DNA from: Tetrahymena thermophila SB210
Lineage: Eukaryota > Ciliophora > Oligohymenophorea > Hymenostomatida > Tetrahymenidae
DNA: 64,000 nucleotides
Direction: 5' to 3'
Assembly (NCBI RefSeq): GCF_000189635.1
Contig: NW_002476495.1
Location: 248,001-312,000, forward strand
Under the pieces are notes generated by a model, which saw only the letters and a list, made by a program, of their open reading frames with translations, searched no databases and was not told the DNA's origin. Below, one piece after another: positions 26,201-37,821 of the stretch. Position 1 is the first letter of the stretch, and each line of letters opens with the position of its first letter. Made by a program: the position numbers and the translations under genes.

Positions 26201-28547
26201 TTCTGATTGAATTTGGTAGCTATTTACTTGAATTCTAGAGTTAAGAAGTTGGGCTTGATGGTAATCTCAGATAGAATTACAATTTTGATTAATTTGGTTT
26301 CCTTTTTAATGTGTCCTATTCTTATTAACCTAACGCTAACTCTTCTATTATAGTTAAAACAATTAGCCCTATCTTTATTTTAAATACCACAACTTTTAAA
26401 TTCGACTATCAAGAGCTAAGTATTCCTATTAGTGTTAACTTTAGGAAGTGTTAGTAAGGAGAAATTTAACAAACTTTTTAGAAATATAAAATATGTTATA
26501 CTTGCTAATAAGGTAAATATCATACATTTTTTAATAAAATTTACAATTTTTATTTTCTTAATAATATTTGGGATGGAAAACAAGGAGGATATGTAGGTAG
26601 GTAGGTAGGTAGGTAGGTGGGTGGGGTTTGTTATTAATTTAAAAAAATATTTTTTTTCATTTAAACTTTTTTGTAAAGACTCTCACTCTATTTTAATCAA
26701 ATATTCACAATTATATTTTAAATAATTAAACTGACCAACTTTTTTTAAAAAGGAAATTATTGCTTACAAGATCCAAGTTAGTTTGAAAATTTATAATGTC
26801 TCAAATGTCCTATAGGTTCTAAAAATTGCCATTCAAATGTCATACAGTTATAAAATGGATACTGGAGTAAGGACGAAAATTCAGACTAAGTATATTAATG
26901 TATTAATCCAGAAAATTGTATCCCTGAAGATCCTTCAAATAAATTTGGATGCTCACTGGGGCATGTAGGAGCTATTTGTGAATCTTGTGATTCTTAAGGA
27001 GTTATTTGGGGTTCAAAATATGGAAAAAGTAATGGTGGAATTTAGTGCTAAGAATGCGTTAAGCAAAATACAATTGACTCTATTTTATTTCTAATTTTAT
27101 TATTAATTATATTTTGCGGATATTTAATATTTTAAATTTAAAGATAGTTGATATTAATATAAATTAAAATGAGTTGGTTTTATTTGAGAAAGCTTAAATT
27201 AATTTTACTAAATAATCAAAACATTAGTAGTTCTTCTTCCTACATTAAAATTCTTATTAACTATTTATAGTTTATTGCGTTAATAAATAACTTTGGTATT
27301 TAGACTTAATAATTTCTCTCTGTTGTTGAAATTGGAGGTGGTGATCCAGTATAGCATACAGTTTATAATTTAGATTGTATATTTAATAATAATGATTTCT
27401 AAATTCCATTGTATGCTATTAGAGTATTATTTATCAATTTTTAAATAATTGTTATATATTTGCTGATCCAACTAGTAAAGCTCCTCACAAACATCTTTAA
27501 GATAGATGACCGCTCATTTTAGATTTCTTCTTTCATACTAATATACTTATTCTTTAGTTCTTCAATAATTAAAGTATTGATATAGTCTTCATCTTGTAGA
27601 GAAATAGCAGGAAATCTATATATTATTTCTGAAATGCAGTATGAATGCTATACTTAATAACACACTTAAATCCTACTATATTTAATAGGACCATTACTTT
27701 TAATATGGTTCATAATAATCCCAACATCATTTTCTATTTATTTGTACAGTAAAAGATAAAAATTACAAAGCTTGTTTTATCTGAATAAATACGGTCTTTT
27801 GTACTAAGTAAATAGTTTTTTAATAAAATTAAAGCTTTTTTTAAATAAAATTTATTCATAAATAAATAGGAATATAAAGAAAAGTCTTATTATTGGGATT
27901 TAGCTAGAAATCAAATAAGAACATCTCTAGTTATATTTCTAAATTTAATTAGGACTTCACCGATACTAAAAGCTATGCTTTTATAATTTTTGATGTAAAT
28001 TTACCATAGAATTTTGATCATAGTAAGTCCTTATTAAAGATAGTAATTAAATAATATTGATTAACTATCTTGCAAATTAGTTATAATGAGTATTTTCATA
28101 ATATAAATGATATTAGTTACAGATAATACTTCATTTATACTACTATAATAAAGCATTTTAATAATTATCAATGTAAGTTTCATAGGAATATTGCTCTTAA
28201 TAATAGTATAAAGGCCTGTTCCTTACAGTATAATTGACCAAAATATGCTTTAAAAATTCTAAATTTTTCTATCCAAATTAATTCCTAATTCTATTTACAA
28301 ACTTGCATATTAAAAATAGATAAATTTATTAAGAATAAATTCTCTATGGAAAACAGTCAAAAGGAATTTAAGAGAGGTGATTGCAATAGAAGCAAATTTT
28401 AAGAACTAAAAATGGGCTTAGCAATAAAAACTGCATTAGAAAGATAGTTTATTTAAAATTAGAAATTCAACAATTAGCAAACTGCAAAAAAGTATTTTCT
28501 AATAGTAAGCGCAAGAAAATTCTAATTTAGAGAAAGACCAATAATGA
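17263..28547 (+). CDS. Giant multi-pass surface protein A (Cys-rich, propeller-like, beta-helix, 8TM-type)
   Basis: I deduce 14 exons: 17263-17580, 17632-17836, 18858-18961, 19019-19570, 19623-20627, 20677-20949, 20999-21241, 21307-21711, 21781-21888, 21945-22271, 22333-22569, 22639-26512, 26753-27807 and 27870-28547. The phases join without a stop to give 3127 aa. A signal peptide is followed by furin-like Cys repeats (residues about 25-175, e.g. CLSCSPTECYQCQSGYSVNP). A long beta-propeller-like region of repeated strands follows (about 180-1500). Next is a beta-helix region with GGAIY and NTF repeats (to about 2540), then a Cys-rich module (CQQGNYC to CQEC), then several membrane helices and a polar tail. 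It resembles large ciliate membrane-protein families of unknown function. A receptor or adhesion role is inference. The second intron (1021 bp) is unusually long. Confidence 0.8.
26593..26627 (+). repeat. (GTAG)n microsatellite inside an intron of gene A
   Basis: About seven GTAG units followed by GGTGGGTGGGG, within the intron 26513-26752. The duplicated copy of this intron, near 30770-30873, lacks the tract and carries a CT run (30797-30812) instead. Confidence 0.9.
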
Positions 28548-28900
28548 ATAGAAAATTTTTCTAAAATAATCAATTATAAATAACAACAATAAATTTATAA
28601 TAGAAAAAAGTTTTTTACTTATCCTGTTTCTATTTTTTTTATTAACAAGTTTTTCTAAAATTTTATTTTTGAATGTATTTACAAAATTTAATTTGAAATA
28701 TATTTAGTTCTACTACTTTTAACATGAATTATTTAAAATTAAATCAAGTTTATTTATTTTTTTAATTTATTTTATATTACTATTTTTTTAATTTTAAAGA
28801 TTTTATTTTTACAATTAAAAATATTTTAATTACTTAAGGTAATCACTAAATTTAAGTCATAAAATTTTAATAAAATAAATGAATTTAAAAGTCATTTTTA
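28548..28900. other. Short AT-rich 3' flank of gene A
   Basis: No gene is seen. This stretch is largely shared with the DNA after the decayed gene A copy (32690-32940), so it belongs to the tandem duplication unit. Confidence 0.6.
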
Positions 28901-29202
28901 TATTTTTAAATATGTTTTTTTTTGTTTAGAAACCTACATTATACAAAATTTGATAAATTTAGGTAGATGTTTCAGATAAATTAATTTTAGAATTAATTAA
29001 TAAATTTACCTACCCGGTTTACATTTATTTTAAATTCAGGATAATTAACATAAAGAGGGAAAATTGAAAAGCAAGTGAATGAATAATCTTCAAATTATCT
29101 CAGCTCAGATCTATTAATTTTTAAATAGAGCTAAATTTCAATTATAAATATTTAATAATAAAAAAAATACAAATAAATATAAATTAATCTTACAAAAAAA
29201 AA
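28901..29202 (+). promoter_or_regulatory. Conserved upstream block of antigen gene 3
   Basis: Begins TATTTTTAAATATG plus a T-run. It then has TTTAGAAACCTACATTA, GATAAATT..GGTAGATGTTTCAG, AATAAATTTACCTACCCGG, AAAGAGGGAAAATTGA, AATCTTCAAATTATCTCAGC and AATTATAAATATTTAATAA, followed by an A-run and the ATG. It is closest to the block before gene 4. Confidence 0.7.
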
Positions 29203-30315
29203 ATGAAAGCAACTTCTTTGATTTTTATTTAATTAGCTGTAATTGCTACAGTAAACGCTTGTACTGATGCTAACGCTACTGCTGGTGCCGGAGGTACTTG
29301 TTACTGTAATGCTTGTTATTATGGTACTTCTGCTGATGTTGCTGGGGTTGGATATTGCCAATAATGCCCAACTGGAACTAATTCTCCTGCTTCCACTACA
29401 TCAGGAACTCTTATCACTTCTTGTACTTGTAACGATACTAATTCTACACTAAAATCTGATAATAGTGGTTGCGTATGCAAAGCTAACTTCTACGGTACAC
29501 CTAACCCAACTGCTGGTGGTGCTACTGGATGTACTGCATGCCCAACTGGAACAGCTTCTGTTACTGGTTCAACTGCTGTTACTTCATGCGCTTGCAATGA
29601 CATTAATGCTGCTTTAAAAGCTGATAACTCTGCATGCTTATGTAAGGCTAACTTCTATGGCACCCCTACTACTTTTGGTGCTAGTAGATGTACTGCATGC
29701 CCATCTGGAACAATCTCTGTCGCTGGTTCAACTGATAAGTCTTATTGTACTTGCCCAGATGTTAATGCTTCCCTCAACTCCGCTACTCCTCCTGCTTGCT
29801 AATGTAATGCTAACTTCTATGGTACCCCTACTACTTCTGATGCTAGTGGATGTATTGCATGCCCAACTGGAACAATCTCTGCAGCTGGCTCAACTACTAA
29901 GTATTCTTGCACTTGCCCAGATACTAACGCTTCCCTCAACTTTGCTATTCCTCCTGTTTGCTAATGTAATCCTAACTTCTATGGTATCCCTACTACTTCT
30001 GGTGCTAGTGGATGTACTATATGCCCATTAGGATAAACTGCACCAGCTGGTTCTGTTATTAATATTTGCAAAGTTGCTTTAGTATCTTCCACATACATTT
30101 TATCTGTAGTTTCATTAATATAGATCATACAAGAAAAGTATGTATTTAAAATTATTACAAATTGGTTTTAACTTTTATAATATTTTTTAAATTTAAGAAA
30201 AAAAACTAAAGTAAAATAAATTAAAAAATTACAATTTGCTAAACACATATTTTCTGAGATGTCTAACAATAACTTAGAGTAAAATTAAGGTGAACGAACC
30301 TGTCAGAGATGCTGA
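29203..30315 (+). CDS. Cysteine-repeat surface antigen 3 with altered C-terminus
   Basis: The open frame is 370 aa with a signal peptide (MKATSLIFIQLAVIATVNA) and six Cys-repeat units. The later units are of the FYGTPTT..GAS type. One unit reads CNACYYGTS, with an extra Cys where its paralogs have Gly. The normal hydrophobic tail is broken. After STYILSVVSLI the frame departs from the family and runs on as a Lys/Asn-rich stretch to TGA at 30313, instead of ending LLFSIVMLI-stop as in gene 4. The break near 30115 coincides with the junction of a tandem duplication. The protein would probably lack a working GPI signal, so it is either secreted or a recent pseudogene. Confidence 0.75.
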
Positions 30316-30769
30316 CGATCCTTAGATTGATTTAAATGAAGATAATTAAGTTGACTAGCTCAAATAAGTAAATTTATTAAATTCTTTAAAATATTACTTC
30401 TACTTTCTTTGAATTGATATTAATATTTAAAAATTCTCTAGATACCAAGGTGATCTTAGTATTATTTATTTTATTAAGCAGGAAGTTATACAATTTAAAA
30501 ATTTTGCTTTTCTGATCTCTTATTTTCAAATAGTTAGCACTGTGAGGTGTGCCCTAAATCTTTTTAGTTTTAGAATTAAATTATTAGTTTACATGTTATT
30601 TTTCTATTAATTTTAAATGAAAAATATTATATTTCAATTATAATTTAAATTAGTACCCTTACTCCTTATCCCTTCCATTAAATCATAAAAAATTTTTTTA
30701 ATCAGAAAATTAATTTATAACTAAAAGTTCTTTTTTTCTTAATATTTTTCCTTCAATAAAATAATTTTT
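30116..30769. other. Duplication junction DNA
   Basis: Unlike the 3' flanks of the other antigen genes. It includes a short coding-like piece at about 30285-30370 (VNEPVRDADDPQIDLNEDNQ, then a GTAAAT splice-donor-like site) that I cannot place in any gene. The rest is AT-rich and anonymous. Confidence 0.5.
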
Positions 30770-32690
30770 TTTTCATTTTAGCTTTTTTTGTAAAATCTCT
30801 CTCTCTCTCTATTTTTATCAGATATTAGTATTTATTTTTTAAATAATTAAACTGACCAACTTTTTTAAAAAAGGAAATTATTGCTTACAAGATCCAAGCT
30901 CAATTGAAAATTTATAATATCTAAAATGTCCTATTGGTTCTAAAAATTGCCATTCAAATATCATACAATTATAAAATGGATACTGGAATAAGGACTAAAA
31001 TTCAGACTAAATATATTAATGTATTAATCCAGAAAATTGTATCCCTGAAGATCCTTCAAATAAATTTGGGTGCTCACTGGGGCATGTAGGAGCTATTTGT
31101 GAATCTTGTGATTCTTAAGGAGTTATTTGGGGTTCAAAATATGGAAGAATTAATAGTGGAATTTAGTGCTAAGAATGCATTAAGCAAAATACAATTTACT
31201 CTATTCTTTTTCTATTTTTATTATTAATTATATTTTGCGGATATTTAATATTCTAAATTTAAAGATAGTTGACGTTAATATAAAAGAATATGAGCTAGTT
31301 TTATTTGAGAAAGCTTAAATTAATTTTACTACATAATCAAAGTATTAGTAGTTCTTCCTCTTACATCAAAATTCTAATTAACTATTTATAGTTTATAGCA
31401 TTAATAAATAACTTAGGTATTTAGACTTAATAATTTCTCTCTGTTGTTGAAATTGGAGGTGGTGACCCTGTATAGCATACAGTATATAATTTAGATTGCA
31501 TATTTAAAAATAATGATTTCTAAATTCCATTGTATGCTATTAGAGTATTATTTATCAATTTCTAAATAATTGTTATATATTTGCTGATCCAACTAGTAAA
31601 GCTCCTCACAAATATCTTTAAGATAGATGACCGCTCATTTTAGATTTCTTCTTTCATACTAATATACTTATTCTTTAGTTCTTCAATAATTAAGTATTGA
31701 TATAGTCTTCATCTTGTAGAGAAATAGCAGGAAATCTATATATTATTTCTGAAATGCAGTATGAATGCTATACTGAATAACACACTAAAATATTACTATA
31801 TTTAGTAGGACCATTACTTTTAATATGGTTCATAATAATCCCAACATCATTTTCTATTTATTTGTAAAGTAAAAGATAAAAATTACAAAGCTTGTTTTAT
31901 CTGAATAAATATGGTCTTTTGTACTAAGTAAATAGTTTTTTAATAAAAATTAAAAATTTTTATAATAAAATTTATTCGTTAATAGGAATATAAAGAAAAG
32001 TCTTTTTATTGGGATATAGTTAGAAATCAAATAAGAGCATCTCTAGTTATATTTCTAAATTTAATTAGGACTTCACCGATACTAAAAGCTATGCTTTTAT
32101 AATTTTTGATGTTAATTTACCTTAGAATTTTGATCAAAGTAAGTCCTTATTAAAGATAGTAATTAAATGATATTGATTAACTATCTTGCAAAATTGTTTT
32201 AATGAGTATATTCATAATATAAATGATATTAGTTACATATAATACCTCATTTAATCTACTATAGTAAAGCATTTTAATAATTATCAATATAAGTTTCATA
32301 GGAATCTTGCTCTTAATAATAGTATAAAGACCTGTTCCTTAAAGTATAAATGATCAAAATATCCTTTAAAGATTCTAAATTTTTCTATCCAAATTAATTC
32401 CTAATTCTATTTACAAACTTGCTTATTAAAAATAGATAAATTTATTAAGAATAAATTCTCTATGGAAAATAGTCTAAAGGAATTTAAGGGAGGTAATTGC
32501 AATAGAAGCAAATTTTAAGAACTAAAAATGGGCTTAGCAATCAATACTGCATTAGAAAGATAGCTTTTTCAAAATGAAAAATTCAACAATTAGCAGAAAA
32601 CTAAAAAGGATTTTCTAATAGTAAGCGCAAAAAAATTCTAATTAAGAGAAAGACCAATAATAATTGAAAATTTTTCTAAAATAAACAATT
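30770..32690 (+). pseudogene. Decayed copy of the 3' end of giant gene A
   Basis: It starts inside the equivalent of gene A intron 26513-26752 and repeats the last two exons: the Cys-rich module from 30874, the membrane helices, the intron ending GTTAATAG, and the tail. Three defects are visible. One A is missing near 31691 (AATTAAGTATTG against AATTAAAGTATTG in gene A), which shifts the frame inside a membrane segment. A Cys of the Cys-rich module is now Tyr. The terminal TGA of gene A is lost (CCAATAATAATTG). There is no 5' part. It is best read as a truncated pseudogene made by tandem duplication. Confidence 0.88.
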
Positions 32691-32940
32691 ATAAATAACA
32701 ATAATAACTTTATTAAAGAAAAAATTTTTTTACCTATCTATCCTGTTTCTATTTATTTTTATTAACAAGTTTTTCAAAGATTATATTTTTGAATGAATTT
32801 ACAAAATTTAATTTGAAATAATTAAAATCATATTTATTTCTACTTTTTTTAATATGAATTATTTAAATAAAATTAAATCAAGTTTATTTATTTTTTTAAT
32901 TTATTTTATTTTAAACTTTTTTTAAATTTATTATATTTCA

Positions 32941-33264
32941 TATTTTTAAATATGTTTTTTTTTCTTTTAGAAACCTAGATTATTCAAAATTTGATAAATT
33001 TAAGTAGATGTTTCAGATAAGTTAATTTTAAAAATATTTATTTTTTCTCATGAATTAATTAATAAATTTACCTACCCGGTTTACATTTATTTTAAATTCA
33101 AGATAATTAATATAAAGAGGGAAAATTGAAAAACGAATGAATGAATAGTGCTCAAATTAAATCAGCTCAGATCTATTAATTTTAAAATAGAGCAAATTTC
33201 AATTATAAAGATTTAATAAAAATAATAAATACTAATAAATATAAATTAATCTTGCAAAAAAAAA
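32941..33264 (+). promoter_or_regulatory. Conserved upstream block of antigen gene 4
   Basis: Same elements as the other antigen upstream blocks: TATTTTTAAATATG plus T-run, TTTTAGAAACCTAGATTA, AAGTAGATGTTTCAG, AATAAATTTACCTACCCGG, AAAGAGGGAAAATTGAAAA, ATTATAAAGATTTAATAAAA, then an A-run and the ATG. The block starts soon after the decayed gene A copy ends. Confidence 0.7.
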
Positions 33265-34386
33265 ATGAAAGCCACTTCTTTGATACTTATTTTATTAGCT
33301 GTAATTGTAAAAGTAAGCGCTACTTGTACAGATGCTAATGCTACTGCTGGGGCTTTTATTGATACTGGTTTTATTTGCTACTGTAATGCTGGTTATTATG
33401 GTACTTCTACTGATTCTGTTTCTGGTGGAAGTTGCCAAAAATGCCCAACTGGAACTAATTCTGTTCTTGCCACTACCACCGGAACTCTTGTCACCTCTTG
33501 CATTTGCAATGATGCTAACTCTGCCCTCAATAATGGTAACACTGCCTGCTAATGCAAGGCTAACTTCTTCGGTACACCTAACCCAACTGCTGGTGGTGCT
33601 ACTGGATGTACAGCATGCCCAACTGGAACAGCTTCTACTGCTGGTTCAACTGCTATTACTTCATGCTCTTGCAATGACACTAATGCTGCCCTAAAAGCTG
33701 ATAATATTTATTGCGTATGCAAGGCTAACTTCTACGGTACACCTAACCCTACTGCTGGCGGTGCTACTGGATGTACAGCATGTCCAACTGGAACAGCTTC
33801 TACTGCTGGTTCAACTGCTGTTACTTCATGCTCTTGCAATGATACTAATGCTACCCTAAAAGCTGATAACTCTGCTTGCTTTTGTAAGGCTAACTTCTAT
33901 GGTACCCCTACTACTTTTGGTGCTAGTGGATGTACTGCATGCCCAGCTGGAACAATCTCTGCTGATGGTTAAACTGATAAGTCTTAATGCACTTGCCCAG
34001 ATGTTAACGCTTCCCTCAACTCCGCTACACCTCCTTCTTGCTAGTGTAATGCTAACTTCTATGGTACCCCTACTACTTCTGGTGCTAGTGGATGTATTAC
34101 ATGCCCAACTGGAACAACCTCTGCCGCTGGTTCAACTACTAAGTATTCTTGCGCTTGCCCTGACACTAACGCTTCCCTCAACTTTGATATTCCTCCTGTT
34201 TGCTAATGCAATCCTAACTTTTATGGTATCCCTACTACTTCTGGTGCTAGTGGATGTACTATATGCCCATTAGGATAAACTGCTCCAGCTGGTTCTGTTA
34301 CTAATGTTTGCGGAGCTGCTTTTACATCTTCCACATACATTTTATCCATAGTTTCATTGCTTTTCTCTATAGTTATGCTTATTTGA
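33265..34386 (+). CDS. GPI-type cysteine-repeat surface antigen 4
   Basis: The gene encodes 373 aa in one intact exon. It has a 19-residue signal peptide (MKATSLILILLAVIVKVSA), then six Cys-repeat units. The first three carry FGTPNPTAGGATGC-like motifs and the later ones FYGTPTTSGASGC. The C-terminus ends in a hydrophobic GPI-type tail (STYILSIVSLLFSIVMLI) and TGA. It is longer than genes 1 and 2 by about one unit. Internal units 2 and 3 are almost identical to each other, which suggests recent repeat expansion. It is the intact partner of gene 3 in the tandem duplication. Confidence 0.9.
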
Positions 34387-34838
34387 AATTTATTTTTCAC
34401 AAAACTATCTTGAAAACATCAATTATAAATAACTTAATCAATTCTTGTTTGACAATATATACTAATTTAAAAGTCTAATGATTAGAAAATTTGTTAATTA
34501 GTTTTATCATACAACGAAATCTAATGTTAATTCTTTTATATTAATTTTTTTCAAAATCAACTTTCAAATTACAACAGTAAGATAATAAGCATATAAATAA
34601 GTAAATAAACAAATAAATTTAAATAAATAATGTTTTTCAACTAAAAATGAAAAGCTACAAGTTATCCAGCTCTTTAATCAAATTTTATAAAAAATTAAAA
34701 TATGAGAAAGAGATCATGAAGGGCATCCAAATCCATAAACTAGTCAGCAATATTTAGCTGTTGGAAACTAATTTTTTAATAAGGTGAATTTTTTTACAAA
34801 TAATTATTTAAAATACCCACCTTAATCAACAGTTTGGA
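34387..34838. other. 3' flank of antigen 4
   Basis: The first 300 bp match the 3' flanks of antigen genes 1, 2 and 6 (AACATCAATTATAA, then AATCAATT, and the CAACTTTCAAATTACA block). The remainder is anonymous AT-rich DNA. Confidence 0.6.
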
Positions 34839-35080
34839 CGGTAGATGTTTTAGATCAGCTAATTTAAAAATATTTGTTTTTCTCATGAATTAATTAATAA
34901 ATTTACCTACCCGATTTATCATTTATTTTAAATTCAAGATAATTAATATAAGATGGAAAATTGATAAAAGAATTAATGAATGATCTTCAAATTATCTCAG
35001 CTCAGTTGTATTAATTTAAAAATCAAAATTTCAATTATTAAGATTTTATAAAAATAAAAACTAATCTTGTAAAAAGAGAA
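34839..35080 (+). promoter_or_regulatory. Truncated upstream block of antigen pseudogene 5
   Basis: It has GGTAGATGTTTTAGAT, ATTAATTAATAAATTTACC, and AATGATCTTCAAATTATCTC, but lacks the T-run and TTTAGGAA start seen before the other genes. Decay of the block parallels decay of the gene. Confidence 0.6.
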
Positions 35081-35560
35081 ATGAAAGCAAATTCTTTGAT
35101 ACTTATTTGATTATCTTTACTTGTTACAGTAAATGCTAGTATGGATGCTAACTCTACTCTAAGTGCTGATGGTTATTGCTACTGTAAAACTGGCTATTAA
35201 GGTACTTCTTTTGATTTTAATCCTGATAAATCTTGCATACAATGCCCTTATGGAGCTAATTCTCCTGCTTCTACTACCACGGATACTCTTGTCACCTCTT
35301 GCACTTGCTAAGATAAAAACAAAACCATCGAATCTTAGTGATTTTGCAAAGATAACTTCTACAGTTTCTTCAGTGGTGGATCATGTACTGCATGCCCAAC
35401 TGGTAGTTCCTCTATTGCTGATTCAATTAGTTCTTCTTGTCTTTGTAATGACATTAACGCCCAACTAAGTTATTTCTAAAATATTGCGAATGTAGGATGG
35501 GTTCTATGGTTTCCCTACTCCTTAAAGTGTTAGTGGATGCACTTCATGCCCAAAAGTTAA
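35081..35560 (+). pseudogene. Antigen pseudogene 5
   Basis: The start is clear (MKANSLILI), but codon 10 is TGA where gene 4 has a Leu or Phe codon. A second in-frame TGA follows IESQ near 35340. The Cys units are recognisable (CYCKTGYQGTS, CPYGANSPASTT, CTACPTGSSS). Near 35480 the frame shifts, because GFYGFPTP is readable only in another frame. Homology stops after TSCPKVN, so the last units and the GPI tail are missing. TAA and TAG are Gln in this genome, so the TGAs are true stops. This copy cannot make a full protein. Confidence 0.9.
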
Positions 35561-37821
35561 TATAAATTTTACTAATTTAATGACTTATTTGTCAATAAAT
35601 TATATTTTAATATTTATAAAAGCTTAAATTTGTTAATTAATTTTTAAATTTTTAATATTTATTAAAAATATAAACTAGATAAAGAAAATTTAGATTAATT
35701 ATTTAAGTACATTAAATAAAAAAAATAATTTCATGTTTATTATCTACTTAAAAGAATACACATTATTTATGCTTAGTAGTAACTCAATTTTATTTGGGCC
35801 CCTTCCTATCCCCTTTTTAAATAGCTAGCAATTATAATTCTATTTAAGGGGGAAAAGACACATTCATATGAAAAGCCCTCTTAAATGTTACAATTGGTAA
35901 TTTTTATAAATTTTCTTATAAAAATTATTAATCTTTAATAATTTTACTGAATAGGGTTTATTCACTTTATGTAAAATCCAGCCAGACATAGTTATTTACA
36001 TAATCCTTAAGCTTATTCTTTTTTAAACTACAATAATAAATATAATAAAGATATTTTACTGGAACATACCTTGATAAATCTTCATCGTTGTTAAGCTTTT
36101 ACTTAATACTTTATAAGATAAGAGTACTTTACTCCATCCTTTCTAATTATTGTTTTAATAAAGTAATTATTTTAAAAAATTTAATTTGCTTTCTTTTCAT
36201 TTAATTTATATTTTCATGATGATAATCTTGAAATAAGTTAAATGATTGATAATTAAATATCAAAAAACTTTATAATATAGATTTTTTGTAAGTTTGAAAA
36301 TATTTTTACTTTTTTGAAGAATTATATGTTTTATTTAAGTGGTATTTTTCAAAATAAATGTATTTATTAATTAATAAAAATTATTAGTCTCCATTCTAAT
36401 TTAGTATTATAAACTTTTTCTGTTTTTCCTAATTAAACATAAAAAAATTTTTTACTATTTAAAAAATTTTTATGTTTTAAATATTTTTAGAATATTGAAA
36501 ATATTCGATACTATCTGTTTTAGTTAGTTTGTTTTTATAACAATGACTATATTGTTTTATTAAATAAAATTATTTATCTTTCATTCAAATTTTTGTATTA
36601 CTATTTTTCTCTAATTTAAACACCATTGATTAGTAAAAGAATTTTTTTACATAAGTTTAAAAATAATTTTACTTTATTGAAGAGTTTTCATATTATCTGT
36701 ATTAATTAGTATTTATAAAAACAACTTGACTAATTAATTAAATTATTTTTCATTTATATATTCATTTTTTATTTTTAAAAAATATCATTCGTTATTAAAC
36801 ATTAAATAAATTTTTAAACTTTAGATTTTAAAATTTAAATTTGAAAGTATTTTTACTGAATTTTAAATATTTCATAGCATATTATTTTAGTGGTTTTTAC
36901 AAAAAAAAAAATTAATTAATGCTAATTATTTAAATTAAAGTAAGTTTTAATTTGTTAATTTTTTATATTTTAAGATACTATTCATGATTTTAAATAAAAA
37001 TCTTTAAATTTGAAAACCATTAGATTTATGAAATAATTTAATAGATAAAAAATAAGAATAAATTAATAAAATAAAATTTATAACAAAAATTAAATTAAAT
37101 TTATTTATTTTGATTTTATATTTGCATTCTTAAATAAATAAATGACTATTCATTAGTTTATTAAATAATTTTATGTTAAGAGGATTTATAACCACAAAGA
37201 TTGACATTAAGACATATTTAAGGCTATCTAAAAAATATATTATAGTTATACATAAAAATATTTTCACCTTTATAATATTTTCTAGTTTGTAACTAATAAA
37301 TAAATTATAGGATAGATAAAATTTAGTAAGTAAAAATGTTCATTTATTTTTTTATTTGTTATTTACTTCTTTTTATTCTGATTTTTTTTATATTAGTAAA
37401 TAAATTTAAAATATTAGCTTGAAAATAGTACATTAAAATTTTAAAAAGAAGGATTGTATAATAATAAATTTTCGTGATAATTGATAACATATTAAGATTA
37501 TTTTAAATCTATCATATATACACGTCTAATTTTAGATTAATTATTTAATACATATTTTGGTAAATTAAATAAATTTGAAAGTTGATGGTAAATGAAAAAA
37601 CTATTTTTTTTTTTAAATAAAAAATTCAATTCTAAAATTAATTTTGCTCAATAAGTTAAAAAAATTGATTAAAAATAAAAAATAAATGGCTGAATAAAAT
37701 ATTAAAAGAATCTAAAATTTATGCAACTAATTAATCAAAATAAGAATACGTAAACAAACAATATACTTACATGTTAAATTGATTAATACTTTTTGAAAAG
37801 CTTAAGTTCTTTTTAGCTATT
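35561..37821. other. Gene-free AT-rich spacer
   Basis: The first 120 bp (TTTATTTGTC.AATAAATTATATTTTA, then TTTTTAAATTTTTAATATTT) match DNA at 43560-43665 behind antigen gene 6, so this is old antigen 3' flank. A coding-like patch lies at 35830-36160. The rest, to 37821, is A/T sequence with no supported feature. Confidence 0.6.
35830..36160 (+). pseudogene. Possible coding relic, family unknown
   Basis: Two pieces have coding character. FKGEKTHSYEKPSQMLQL (about 35845-35895) ends at a GTAATT donor-like site. NPARHSYLHNPQAYSFLNYN and following residues to EYFTPSF (about 35960-36145) come after an AATAG acceptor-like site. The two do not join in frame through the obvious intron, and the ends fade into AT-rich DNA. 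It is possibly a fragment of a lost gene. The evidence is composition only. Confidence 0.25.
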
